From assembly GCF_003402535.2 (NCBI RefSeq), contig NZ_AP025170.1:434001-498000 (forward strand): a stretch of DNA of 64,000 nucleotides, given 5' to 3'. The translations under genes were made by a program, and so were the position numbers. The notes under the pieces are model-generated. The model did not search any database. It was given only the letters and a program-made list of their open reading frames with translations, and was not told the origin of the DNA. Shown here piece after piece: positions 7,119 to 15,346 of this stretch. Within the stretch, counting starts at the first letter, position 1. Every line of letters begins with the position of its first letter. The DNA is from Cupriavidus sp. P-10 (GTDB lineage Bacteria; Pseudomonadota; Gammaproteobacteria; Burkholderiales; Burkholderiaceae).

Positions 7119-9554
7119 ATGTCCAATTTCATCGTCAAGAAAGTCGCCGTGCTGGGTGCCGGCGTCATGGGGGCGCAGATCGCCGCCCACCTGATCAACG
7201 CGCGCGTGCCCGTGGTGCTGTTTGACCTCCCAGCAAAAGAAGGCCCGAAGAATGGCATCGCGCTGCGCGCCATCGAGAACCTGAAGAAGCTGTCGCCCGC
7301 GCCGCTGGGGATCAAGGACGAGGCCGGCCTGATCCAGGCAGCCAACTACGAAGACGATATCGCCCTGCTCAAGGAGTGCGACCTGGTGATCGAGGCGATC
7401 GCCGAGCGCATGGACTGGAAGCACGACCTGTACAAGAAGGTCGCGCCGCACCTGGCCTCGCACGCGATCTTCGCCACTAACACCTCGGGCCTGTCGATCA
7501 CCGCGCTGTCCGACGGGTTAGGGGGGGGAAATGCGGACCACCTGAAGTCGCGCTTCTGCGGCGTCCATTTCTTCAACCCGCCGCGCTACATGCACCTGGT
7601 CGAGCTGATCCCGACCGCGACCACGCAGCCGGAGATCCTCGACAAGCTGGAAGCCTTCCTGACCACCACGCTCGGCAAGGGCGTGGTGCGTGCCAAGGAC
7701 ACGCCCAACTTCATCGCCAACCGCGTCGGCATCTTCTCGATCTTGGCCGTGTTCGCCGAGGCCGAGAAGTTCGGCATCCCGTTCGACGTGGTCGACGACC
7801 TGACCGGCTCCAAGCTGGGCCGCGCCAAGTCCGCCACCTTCCGCACCGCGGACGTGGTCGGCCTGGACACCATGGCGCACGTGATCAAGACCATGCAGGA
7901 CAACCTGCACGACGACCCGTTCGCGCCGGTGTACAAGACCCCGGCCGTGCTCAAGGGCCTGGTCGATGCGGGCGCGCTGGGCCAGAAGACCGGCGCCGGC
8001 TTTTACAAGAAGGAAGGCAAGGCCATCAAGGTGCTCGACGCCAAGACCGGCCAGTACGTCGAGTCGGGCAGGAAGGCCGACGAGATCGTCGTGCGCATGC
8101 TGAAGAAGGAACCGGCCGAGCGCATCAAGCTGCTGCGTGAATCGACCAACCCGCAGGCGCAGTTCCTGTGGGCGGTGTTCCGCGACGTGTTCCACTACAT
8201 CGCCGTGTACCTGGAGCAGATCGCCGGTTCCGCCGCCGATATCGACCTGGCGATCCGCTGGGGCTTCGGCTGGAACTCGGGCCCCTTCGAGGACTGGCAG
8301 TCGGCTGGCTGGAAGCAGGTGGCGGAGTGGGTCAAGGAAGACGTGGCCGCGGGCAAGGCACTGTCGGCTGCGCCGCTGCCGGCATGGGTCTTTGACGGCC
8401 CCGTCGCCGAGCGCCAGGGCGTGCATAACGCCGAAGGTTCGTGGTCGCCGGCGACGCAGTCGTTCGTCGCGTGCAGCACGCTGCCGGTGTACCAGCGCCA
8501 GGTGTTCCGCGCCGCGCTGAAGGGCAGCGAAGCGGTCGATCCGCGCAAGGCGGGCCGCACCGTCGAGGAAAACGATGCCGTGCGCATCTGGGTCAGCGAC
8601 GGCCAGGACGACGTGCTGGTGGTGTCGTTCAAGAGCAAGATGAACACCATCGGCCCGGACGTGATCGACGGCCTGACCCGTGCCGTCGACCTTGCCGAAG
8701 CGCAGTACAAGGGCCTGGTGGTGTGGCAGCCGACTTCGCTGCAACTCGGCGCGCCGGGCGGTCCGTTCTCCGCGGGCGCGAACCTGGAAGCGGCGATGCC
8801 GGCCTTCATGATGGGCGGCGCCAAGGGCATCGAGCCGTTCGTGAAGAAATTCCAGGACGGCATGATGCGGGTGAAGTACGCGTCGGTGCCGGTGGTGTCG
8901 GCGGCGTCCGGCATCGCGCTGGGTGGTGGCTGCGAGCTGATGCTGCATTCGGCGGCACGCGTGGCCGCGCTGGAAACGTATGTCGGCCTGGTTGAGGTCG
9001 GCGTAGGCCTGGTCCCGGCCGGCGGTGGCCTGAAGGAAGCCGCGCTCGCCGCTGCACGCGCCGCGCAGGCAGCTGGCAGCACCAACTACCTGCAATTCCT
9101 GACCAGCCGCTTCCAGAGCGCGGCGATGGCCAAGGTATCCGCATCGGCGCTGGAAGCGCGCCAGATGGGCTACCTGCAGCCGTCCGACAAGGTCGTCTTC
9201 AACGTGCATGAACTGCTGCACGTGGCGCAGAACGAAGTGCGCGCGCTGGCCGACGCCGGCTACCGCGCGCCGCTGCGGGCGCTGGTGCCGGTGGCCGGCC
9301 GCTCGGGCATCGCCACCATCAAGGCATCGCTGGTCAATATGCGCGACGGCGGCTTTATTTCCGCGCATGACTTCCTGATCGCCGCCCGCATTGCTGAAGT
9401 GGTGTGCGGCGGCGACGTCGAGGCCGGCTCGCTGGTCAGCGAAGACTGGCTGCTGGCGCTGGAGCGCAAGGCCTTCGTCGACCTGCTGGGCACCGGCAAG
9501 ACGCAGGAGCGCATCATGGGCATGCTGCAGACCGGCAAGCCGGTGCGTAACTAA
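7119..9554 (+). CDS. Bifunctional 3-hydroxyacyl-CoA dehydrogenase / enoyl-CoA hydratase
   Basis: An 811-residue multifunctional beta-oxidation enzyme. The N-terminal half is a 3-hydroxyacyl-CoA dehydrogenase with the NAD-binding GAGVMG at residues 13-18, the NTSGL segment and HFFNPP motif with the catalytic histidine. The C-terminal half, from about residue 490, is a crotonase fold with FSAGANL near 548 and GIALGGGCE near 598. The order dehydrogenase-then-hydratase is the reverse of E. coli FadB, so I leave the symbol open. It would hydrate enoyl-CoA and oxidise 3-hydroxyacyl-CoA with NAD. Odd point: residues 133-138 are encoded by an atypical stretch with a TTA codon and eight consecutive G (7521-7528). 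Start supported by GGAG upstream. Confidence 0.9.
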   Translation: MSNFIVKKVAVLGAGVMGAQIAAHLINARVPVVLFDLPAKEGPKNGIALRAIENLKKLSPAPLGIKDEAGLIQAANYEDDIALLKECDLVIEAIAERMDWKHDLYKKVAPHLASHAIFATNTSGLSITALSDGLGGGNADHLKSRFCGVHFFNPPRYMHLVELIPTATTQPEILDKLEAFLTTTLGKGVVRAKDTPNFIANRVGIFSILAVFAEAEKFGIPFDVVDDLTGSKLGRAKSATFRTADVVGLDTMAHVIKTMQDNLHDDPFAPVYKTPAVLKGLVDAGALGQKTGAGFYKKEGKAIKVLDAKTGQYVESGRKADEIVVRMLKKEPAERIKLLRESTNPQAQFLWAVFRDVFHYIAVYLEQIAGSAADIDLAIRWGFGWNSGPFEDWQSAGWKQVAEWVKEDVAAGKALSAAPLPAWVFDGPVAERQGVHNAEGSWSPATQSFVACSTLPVYQRQVFRAALKGSEAVDPRKAGRTVEENDAVRIWVSDGQDDVLVVSFKSKMNTIGPDVIDGLTRAVDLAEAQYKGLVVWQPTSLQLGAPGGPFSAGANLEAAMPAFMMGGAKGIEPFVKKFQDGMMRVKYASVPVVSAASGIALGGGCELMLHSAARVAALETYVGLVEVGVGLVPAGGGLKEAALAAARAAQAAGSTNYLQFLTSRFQSAAMAKVSASALEARQMGYLQPSDKVVFNVHELLHVAQNEVRALADAGYRAPLRALVPVAGRSGIATIKASLVNMRDGGFISAHDFLIAARIAEVVCGGDVEAGSLVSEDWLLALERKAFVDLLGTGKTQERIMGMLQTGKPVRN

Positions 9555-9578
9555 CCAGGCAAGCGAGGAACCGACATC

Positions 9579-10775
9579 ATGAAACAACTGCAAGACGCAT
9601 ACATCGTCGCGGCCACCCGCTCGCCGATCGGCAAGGCCCCCAAGGGCGCGTTCAAGAACACGCGCCCGGACGACCTGCTGGCTACCATCCTGAAGGCCGC
9701 GGTGGCACAGGTGCCGGACCTGGATCCGAAGCTGATCGAGGACGCCATCGTCGGCTGCGCGATTCCTGAAGCGCAGCAGGGCCTGAACGTGGCGCGTATC
9801 GGCGCGCTGCTGTCGGGCCTGCCGAACACCGTGGGCGGCATCACCGTCAACCGCTTCTGCGCCTCGGGCGTAAGCGCGGTGGCAATGGCCGCCGACCGCA
9901 TCCGCGTGGGCGAATCCGATGTGATGATCGCCGCCGGCATCGAGTCGATGAGCATGGTGCCGATGATGGGCAACTCGCCGTCGATGTCGCCGTCGATCTT
10001 CGAGCGCGACGAGAACGTGGGCATTGCCTACGGCATGGGCCTGACCGCCGAGAAGGTGGCGCAACAGTGGCAGGTCAGCCGCGAGGACCAGGACGCGTTC
10101 TCGCTCGCTTCGCACCAGAAGGCCATCGCCGCGCAGCAGGCGGGCGAGTTCAAGGACGAGATCACGCCGATCGAGATCGTCGAGCGCTTCCCGGACCTCG
10201 CCAGCGGCCAGGTCAGCGTGAAGACGCGCACCATCTCGCTGGACGAAGGCCCGCGCCCGGAAACCTCGCTGGAAGGCCTCGGCAAGCTGCGCCCCGTGTT
10301 CGCCAACAAGGGCAGCGTCACCGCCGGCAACAGCTCGCAGACCTCGGACGGCGCGGGTGCGCTGATCCTGGTCTCGGAAAAGATCCTCAAGCAGTTCAAC
10401 CTGGTGCCGCTGGCGCGCTTTGTCTCGTTCGCGGTGCGCGGCGTGCCGCCCGAGATCATGGGCATCGGCCCGAAGGAAGCGATCCCGGCCGCGTTGAAGG
10501 CCGCCGGCCTGACGCAGGACCAGATCGACTGGATCGAACTGAACGAAGCGTTTGCCGCGCAATCGCTGGCCGTGATGCGCGACCTCGATCTTGATCCCGC
10601 CAAGGTCAACCGCATGGGCGGTGCGATCGCACTGGGCCACCCGCTGGGTGCGACCGGTGCGATCCGTTCGGCCACGGTGGTGCATGCGCTGCGCCGCCAC
10701 AACCTGAAGTACGGCATGGTGACCATGTGCGTCGGCACGGGCATGGGCGCCGCAGGGATCTTCGAGCGCGTATAA
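9579..10775 (+). CDS. Acetyl-CoA C-acyltransferase (3-ketoacyl-CoA thiolase)
   Basis: A 398-residue thiolase, the normal length for the family. It cleaves 3-ketoacyl-CoA with CoA in the last step of beta-oxidation. The acyl-accepting Cys94 is in NRFCASG, the catalytic His354 in GHPLG and the second base Cys384 in MCVGTGMG. It begins 24 bp after the dehydrogenase/hydratase gene with GAGGAA upstream of ATG 9579, so it is co-transcribed. The pairing with a FadB-like partner suggests a degradative FadA-type enzyme rather than the biosynthetic PhaA used for polyhydroxybutyrate, but the fold does not separate the two. Confidence 0.9.
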   Translation: MKQLQDAYIVAATRSPIGKAPKGAFKNTRPDDLLATILKAAVAQVPDLDPKLIEDAIVGCAIPEAQQGLNVARIGALLSGLPNTVGGITVNRFCASGVSAVAMAADRIRVGESDVMIAAGIESMSMVPMMGNSPSMSPSIFERDENVGIAYGMGLTAEKVAQQWQVSREDQDAFSLASHQKAIAAQQAGEFKDEITPIEIVERFPDLASGQVSVKTRTISLDEGPRPETSLEGLGKLRPVFANKGSVTAGNSSQTSDGAGALILVSEKILKQFNLVPLARFVSFAVRGVPPEIMGIGPKEAIPAALKAAGLTQDQIDWIELNEAFAAQSLAVMRDLDLDPAKVNRMGGAIALGHPLGATGAIRSATVVHALRRHNLKYGMVTMCVGTGMGAAGIFERV

Positions 10776-10895
10776 ACGCGCCTGCGGGACGGTGTTCCGG
10801 GGGGGAGGCCGTCCCGCCCTTCTGTCAGGTGAGGAGAGCAGTACCGGGGGCTGCCGCCCGCGACCGCGGGTCACCAGCAGGGAGGAGACAACACT

Positions 10896-11852
10896 ATGCA
10901 GGAGACAGCCATCCTGGCCGATGCCGCGTGCGACTTGCCGCGCGACATCCTGGCCGCGCTGAAGGTCCACACCATTCCGTTCCGCATCCGCGCGGGCGAA
11001 CGCTTTGTCGCCGACACGCGCGATGAAGACGCACTGCCCATGCTCTACCAGCAATACCTGGTCGGCCGGCAGGACCACTACGCCGAATCCATTCCGCTGC
11101 TCGAACGCGAGCTGGAAGAACACCTGCTGCGCAACGTGGTCACGCAATGCGACCGCGCTATCCTGTTCACCATCGCCAGCGCGCGCAGCAAGCTGTACGC
11201 GCATGCGAGCGGCGCCGTGATCGGCACCGTGGCGCGCAGCGTGCGGCTGCGCAAGGAAGCGGGGCGTGCGGGGCTGTTCGACCTGACCGTGATCGACACC
11301 GGCGCGATCGGCCCGGGCCAGGCGCTGATCGTGCGGGAAGCCGCGCGCATGGCCATGGGCGGGGCCAGCCCGCAGGCAGTGCGCGACGCTGTTGAAACGC
11401 GCCTGCGCGATGCCGCCCACATGTTCCTGGTGCCGGACGAACTGCTCTACATGTACACCCGCGCGCGCCAGAAGGGCGAGGGCAGCATCACCTGGGGCCG
11501 CTACGTGATGGGCAGTGCATTCAATATCCGGCCGGTGGTGCGCATGCATCGTGGCCATACCGAAGCCATCGCCAAGGCGCGCGGCTCGGAAGACGGCGCA
11601 CGCCGCGTGCTGCAGCATGCAGAACAGTGCATCCGCGGCGGCGCCCTGCTGGTGCCGGCGATCTCGGTCTGCTACGCCGGTCCCCTCGACGACGTGCGCG
11701 CGATGCCGGCATACCAGTCGCTGGCACATACCGCGCGCAGCCAGGGCGTCGAGCTGATGCTGGCGCCGATGAGCCTGACGGTGGCGCTGAATGTCGGTGC
11801 GCGGGCGTTCGGGCTGAGCTATCTTTCCGAATCGCCGCCGCCTTTCGATTAA
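10896..11852 (+). CDS. DegV family fatty-acid-binding protein
   Basis: A 318-residue DegV-fold protein. The N-terminus ILADAACDLP matches the family's opening strand-loop (usually DSxxDLP), and the second domain carries the conserved G(S/A)xNIRPV segment (GSAFNIRPVV). DegV/FakB proteins bind a single fatty acid; in Firmicutes FakB presents it to the FakA kinase. No FakA-like kinase is visible here. Its position between thiolase and enoyl-CoA hydratase in a beta-oxidation operon suggests it binds or delivers fatty acids for degradation. GGAGG upstream supports ATG 10896. The precise role in proteobacteria is not established to my knowledge. Confidence 0.8.
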   Translation: MQETAILADAACDLPRDILAALKVHTIPFRIRAGERFVADTRDEDALPMLYQQYLVGRQDHYAESIPLLERELEEHLLRNVVTQCDRAILFTIASARSKLYAHASGAVIGTVARSVRLRKEAGRAGLFDLTVIDTGAIGPGQALIVREAARMAMGGASPQAVRDAVETRLRDAAHMFLVPDELLYMYTRARQKGEGSITWGRYVMGSAFNIRPVVRMHRGHTEAIAKARGSEDGARRVLQHAEQCIRGGALLVPAISVCYAGPLDDVRAMPAYQSLAHTARSQGVELMLAPMSLTVALNVGARAFGLSYLSESPPPFD

Positions 11853-11872
11853 ATCCCACAGACGAGGACACC

Positions 11873-12649
11873 ATGAGCATCCGTACCAGCATCGAGCAGG
11901 GCATCCTGACGCTCGAGTTCGACCGCATCGACAAGAAGAACGCCATCACCGCGGCGATGTACCAGGCGCTGGCAGACGCGCTGCGCGCGGCCGAGACCGA
12001 TCGCAACGTGCGTGTGATCCTGCTGCGCGGCAAGCCGGAGATCTTTACCGCCGGCAACGACCTGGAAGACTTCATGCAGCGCCCGCCGACTTCGGGCGAG
12101 GGCACCGGGCAGGCGCCGGTGTTCCAGTTCCTGTACCAGATCAGCCATGCCAGCAAGCCTATCGTCGCGGCGGTCAGCGGCGCCGCGGTCGGCGTGGGCA
12201 CCACCATGCTGCTGCATTGCGACTTCGTCTATGCGTCGGACACGGCCAAGCTGTCGCTGCCGTTCGTGCAGCTGGGGCTGTGCCCGGAGGCGGCATCGAG
12301 TCTGCTGCTGCCGCGCCTGGTCGGCTACCAGCGCGCCGCCGAGAAGCTGATGCTGGGCGAGGCGTTCAACGCGCAGGAAGCGCTGGAAATCGGTCTGGTG
12401 ACGCGCGTGCTGCCGGCGGCGGAACTGCACGACTTCGCGTTGCAGCAGGCGCGCAAGCTGGCGGCGCTGCCGGCTTCGTCGCTGCGCGAGACCAAGCGCT
12501 TGATGAAATCCGGCGCGATGGCCGAAGTGGAAAAGCAGATGGCCGACGAGGGCGCGGTGTTCCGGCGCATGCTGGTGGCGCCGGAGGCGAAGGAGGCGTT
12601 CAACGCGTTCTTCGAAAAGCGGAAGCCGGATTTTACGAAGTTCGAGTGA
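11873..12649 (+). CDS. Enoyl-CoA hydratase / isomerase family protein
   Basis: A 258-residue single-domain crotonase. The oxyanion-hole segments are FTAGNDL near residue 59 and AAVGVGTT near 103. At the second glutamate position the sequence reads LCPEAASS, which keeps one of the two catalytic acids while the more N-terminal one is replaced; this pattern is common in enoyl-CoA isomerases and short paralogues. It is the last gene of the beta-oxidation operon, 20 bp after DegV with GACGAGGA upstream. It may handle unsaturated or different chain-length substrates alongside the bifunctional enzyme. The exact reaction is inferred. Confidence 0.82.
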   Translation: MSIRTSIEQGILTLEFDRIDKKNAITAAMYQALADALRAAETDRNVRVILLRGKPEIFTAGNDLEDFMQRPPTSGEGTGQAPVFQFLYQISHASKPIVAAVSGAAVGVGTTMLLHCDFVYASDTAKLSLPFVQLGLCPEAASSLLLPRLVGYQRAAEKLMLGEAFNAQEALEIGLVTRVLPAAELHDFALQQARKLAALPASSLRETKRLMKSGAMAEVEKQMADEGAVFRRMLVAPEAKEAFNAFFEKRKPDFTKFE

Positions 12650-12679
12650 GGGGCGGAGGGACTTCCCTCTACCACTTTC

Positions 12680-12716
12680 TTCCCCCTCTCTCCCGCTTTG
12701 CGGGAGAGAGGGGGAA
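12680..12716. terminator. Long perfect palindrome between convergent genes
   Basis: A 16-bp perfect stem with a 5-nt loop (arms 12680-12695 and 12701-12716) sits in the 87-bp gap between the convergent enoyl-CoA hydratase and thioesterase genes. It could stop transcription from both sides although there is no T-run. It shares the CCCCTCTC core with the palindrome at 7026-7048, so it may instead be a dispersed repeat. Confidence 0.5.
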
Positions 12717-12736
12717 ACCCGCGACGATTGTCGCCC

Positions 12737-13141
12737 TCAAGCCGTCGGCAACACCCGCGGCTGCCGCGACTCATCCGTCGCCACATAAGTCAGCGTAGCC
12801 TCGGTCACCTTGACGATCTCATTGCTATGCCGCATCCGCTGCGCATAGACCTCCACCTCGACCGTGATCGAAGTACGCCCGGTCTTGACGATATCGGCGT
12901 AGAAACTCACCAGGTCGCCCACGAACACCGGGTGCTTGAACAGGAAGGAATTGACCGCCACGGTCGCGACACGCCCCTGTGCGCGCTCGACCGCCGGGAT
13001 CGACCCGGCAATATCCACTTGCGCCATGATCCAGCCGCCGAACACGTCGCCGTGCACATTGGCGTCGGCAGGCATCGGCACCACGCGCAGCGCGGGATTC
13101 TTGCCGGCGGGCAGGGCGGGGACGGTATGGGGAGCGTTCAT
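12737..13141 (-). CDS. Acyl-CoA thioesterase, hotdog fold (YciA-like)
   Basis: A 134-residue single hotdog domain. The segment NVHGDVFGGWIMAQVD contains the catalytic aspartate and glycine-rich turn of the YciA/BACH thioester hydrolases, and the later SFLFKHPVFVGD and SITVEVEVYAQ strands complete the fold. It hydrolyses acyl-CoA to free acid and CoA. The start at 13141 (MNAPHTVP) gives the usual length; an upstream in-frame start at 13210 would add Arg-rich residues that look untranslated. It is convergent with the beta-oxidation operon, so it is transcribed separately, from the region shared with the divergent ABC exporter. Confidence 0.85.
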   Translation of the reverse strand: MNAPHTVPALPAGKNPALRVVPMPADANVHGDVFGGWIMAQVDIAGSIPAVERAQGRVATVAVNSFLFKHPVFVGDLVSFYADIVKTGRTSITVEVEVYAQRMRHSNEIVKVTEATLTYVATDESRQPRVLPTA

Positions 13142-13253
13142 GACAGTATGCGGGTGGACTTCTGAAGGGGGGCGCGGGCCGCGGCGAAAAACCCTTCGCC
13201 TGCCGCGCAATGCGATTCCTGCGACAATCGCGCATTGGCCCGAATTCTAACGT

Positions 13254-15167
13254 ATGCGCCGCTATTCCACGACCGCCGAGCAGGCCCCTGATGGTGCCCG
13301 AGACGCCGCCTCGGTCAAGCTCTTTCCCGGCCAGCGCGCCCCGCGCAGCGACTGGCAGACCGTCCGCAACCTGCTGCCCTACGTCTGGCACTACAAGTGG
13401 CGCGTGATGCTGGCGCTCGCCTGCCTGGTCGCGGCCAAGGTAGCCAACCTGGGCGTGCCGGTGCTGATGAAGCGCCTGATCGACAGCATGAACCTCACCG
13501 CCGGCGACCCGCGCGCCCTGCTGGTGGTGCCGGTCGGGCTGATTGTCGCCTACGGCATGTTGCGGCTGTCGGCGACGCTGTTCACCGAGTTGCGGGAAAT
13601 CCTCTTTTCCAAGGTCACGCAGAGCGCCGTGCGCGAGATCGCGCTGCAGGTGTTCCGCCACCTGCATGCGTTGTCGCTGCGCTTCCACCTGGACCGGCAG
13701 ACCGGCGGCATGAGCCGCGACATCGAGCGCGGCACGCGCGGCATCCAGTCGCTGATCTCGTACTCGCTGTACAGCATCCTGCCCACGCTGGTCGAAATGG
13801 CGCTGGTGATCGGCTTTTTCGTGCTGCATTACGACATCTGGTTCGCGGCGATCACGGGCTGCGCGCTGGTGAGCTATATCGTCTTCACCATCGTCGTGAC
13901 GGAATGGCGCACGCACTTCCGCCGCAAGATGAACGAGCTGGATTCGCGCGCCAACCAGAAGGCGATCGATTCGCTGCTGAACTTCGAGACCGTCAAGTAC
14001 TTTGGCAATGAAGAGTACGAGGCCCGGCGCTATGACGAAAACCTGTTCAAGTACCGCGCCGCGGCGATCCGCTCGCAGAACTCGCTGTCGCTCCTGAACT
14101 TTGGCCAGCAGGTCATCATCGCCGTCGGGCTGATCCTGATCCTGTGGCGCGCCACCGTGGGCGTGGTCGACGGCAAGCTGACGCTGGGCGACCTGGTGCT
14201 GGTCAATACGCTGATGATCCAGCTCTACATTCCGCTGAACTTCCTTGGCGTGATCTACCGCGAGATCAAGCAGGCGACCACCGACATGGACCGCATGTTC
14301 GTGCTGCTGGGCACGCACCAGGAAGTGGCCGATGCGCCCGGCGCGCAGCCGCTCAAGGTCAACGGCGCGCAGGTGCGGTTCCGCGACGTGCGCTTTGGCT
14401 ACGAGCCGGACCGCACGATCCTGGACGGCGTCGATTTCAATATCGCGGCCGGCACCACCACCGCGGTGGTCGGCCACAGCGGCTCGGGCAAGTCGACGCT
14501 GGCGCGGCTGCTGTTCCGCTTCTACGACGTCAACAGCGGTGCCATCGAGATCGACGGCCAGGATATCCGCGCGATCACGCAGGAAAGCCTGCGCCGCGCC
14601 ATCGGCATCGTGCCGCAGGACACGGTGCTGTTCAACGACAGCATCTACTACAACATCGCCTACGGGCGCCCGGAGGCCACGCGCGAAGAAGTCATCGCCG
14701 CGGCGCAGGCGGCGCAGATCGACGCCTTTATCCGCGAGCTGCCGCAGGGCTACGACACCCCGGTGGGCGAGCGCGGCCTGAAGCTGTCCGGCGGCGAGAA
14801 GCAGCGCGTGGCGATCGCGCGCACGTTGCTGAAGAACCCGCCGGTGCTCGTCTTTGACGAGGCCACCTCCGCGCTGGATTCGCGCACCGAGCAGGCGATC
14901 CAGGCCGAGCTGATGCGGCTGGCGCAGAACCGCACCACGTTGCTGATCGCGCACCGCCTTTCCACCGTGGTGCATGCCGACCAGATCCTGGTGATGGACC
15001 ATGGCCGCGTGGTGGAACGCGGCACGCATGCCGAACTGATGCGCGCGCGCGGCCGCTATGCGGAGATGTGGGACATCCAGGCCCGTGCCGCCGCGCAGGG
15101 CGGCGAGGCCGAACGCAGCGCGGACGCGCTCGCCGTCGACGTTGGCGATGCCACGCAGGACGCATAG
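13254..15167 (+). CDS. ABC exporter, Atm1/HMT1-type (transmembrane plus ATPase domains)
   Basis: A 637-residue half-transporter that works as a homodimer in the inner membrane. About six membrane helices occupy residues 45-330, with the Atm1-typical segment LNFGQQVIIA. The ATPase domain has Walker A GHSGSGKST near residue 407, the signature LSGGEKQR near 512, Walker B VLVFDEATS and the switch histidine in IAHRLSTV. The SIYYNIAYGRPEA segment is characteristic of the Atm1/heavy-metal tolerance group, which exports glutathione-linked compounds. The substrate here is unknown. It is divergent from the thioesterase gene; a remnant of another transporter lies just downstream in the same frame. Confidence 0.87.
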   Translation: MRRYSTTAEQAPDGARDAASVKLFPGQRAPRSDWQTVRNLLPYVWHYKWRVMLALACLVAAKVANLGVPVLMKRLIDSMNLTAGDPRALLVVPVGLIVAYGMLRLSATLFTELREILFSKVTQSAVREIALQVFRHLHALSLRFHLDRQTGGMSRDIERGTRGIQSLISYSLYSILPTLVEMALVIGFFVLHYDIWFAAITGCALVSYIVFTIVVTEWRTHFRRKMNELDSRANQKAIDSLLNFETVKYFGNEEYEARRYDENLFKYRAAAIRSQNSLSLLNFGQQVIIAVGLILILWRATVGVVDGKLTLGDLVLVNTLMIQLYIPLNFLGVIYREIKQATTDMDRMFVLLGTHQEVADAPGAQPLKVNGAQVRFRDVRFGYEPDRTILDGVDFNIAAGTTTAVVGHSGSGKSTLARLLFRFYDVNSGAIEIDGQDIRAITQESLRRAIGIVPQDTVLFNDSIYYNIAYGRPEATREEVIAAAQAAQIDAFIRELPQGYDTPVGERGLKLSGGEKQRVAIARTLLKNPPVLVFDEATSALDSRTEQAIQAELMRLAQNRTTLLIAHRLSTVVHADQILVMDHGRVVERGTHAELMRARGRYAEMWDIQARAAAQGGEAERSADALAVDVGDATQDA

Positions 15168-15290
15168 CGCAGCGCGCAGATGCCGCTGGCTTTTGCCGGG
15201 CTGGTGGTGATCGCGGTGATGACGATGTTGATGTACGAGCGGTTCGCCGTGATCGAGAAGCGCATGACAGGCTGGGCCCACCGCGGCTGA
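15168..15290 (+). pseudogene. C-terminal remnant of an ABC importer permease
   Basis: In the same frame as, and directly after, the ABC exporter's stop codon the sequence reads RSAQ, MPLAFAGLVVIAVMT, a YERFAVIEKR stretch and MTGWAHRG before a TGA at 15288. This last-helix-plus-amphipathic-tail pattern is what I know from the C-termini of SsuC/TauC/NitT-type permeases. Only about 37-40 residues remain and no upstream part is present, so it is probably a decayed fragment. A real 37-residue single-helix protein starting at ATG 15180 cannot be excluded, but no ribosome site is evident. Confidence 0.6.
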
Positions 15291-15346
15291 GCGCCGCGCG
15301 CCGGGGCAGGTGACGCGCCCCGGCGTGCGGTGGATAATCCTGCGTC

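Noticed and set aside
7518..11729. A 1403-codon open frame on the minus strand across three beta-oxidation genes
   Set aside because: It mirrors the codon bias of the plus-strand genes; its product is His/Arg/Ala-rich with no domain, and the plus-strand proteins are complete and recognised.
12825..15281. An 818-codon minus-strand frame opposite the ABC exporter
   Set aside because: Same GC-driven shadow effect; low-complexity translation and no ribosome site.
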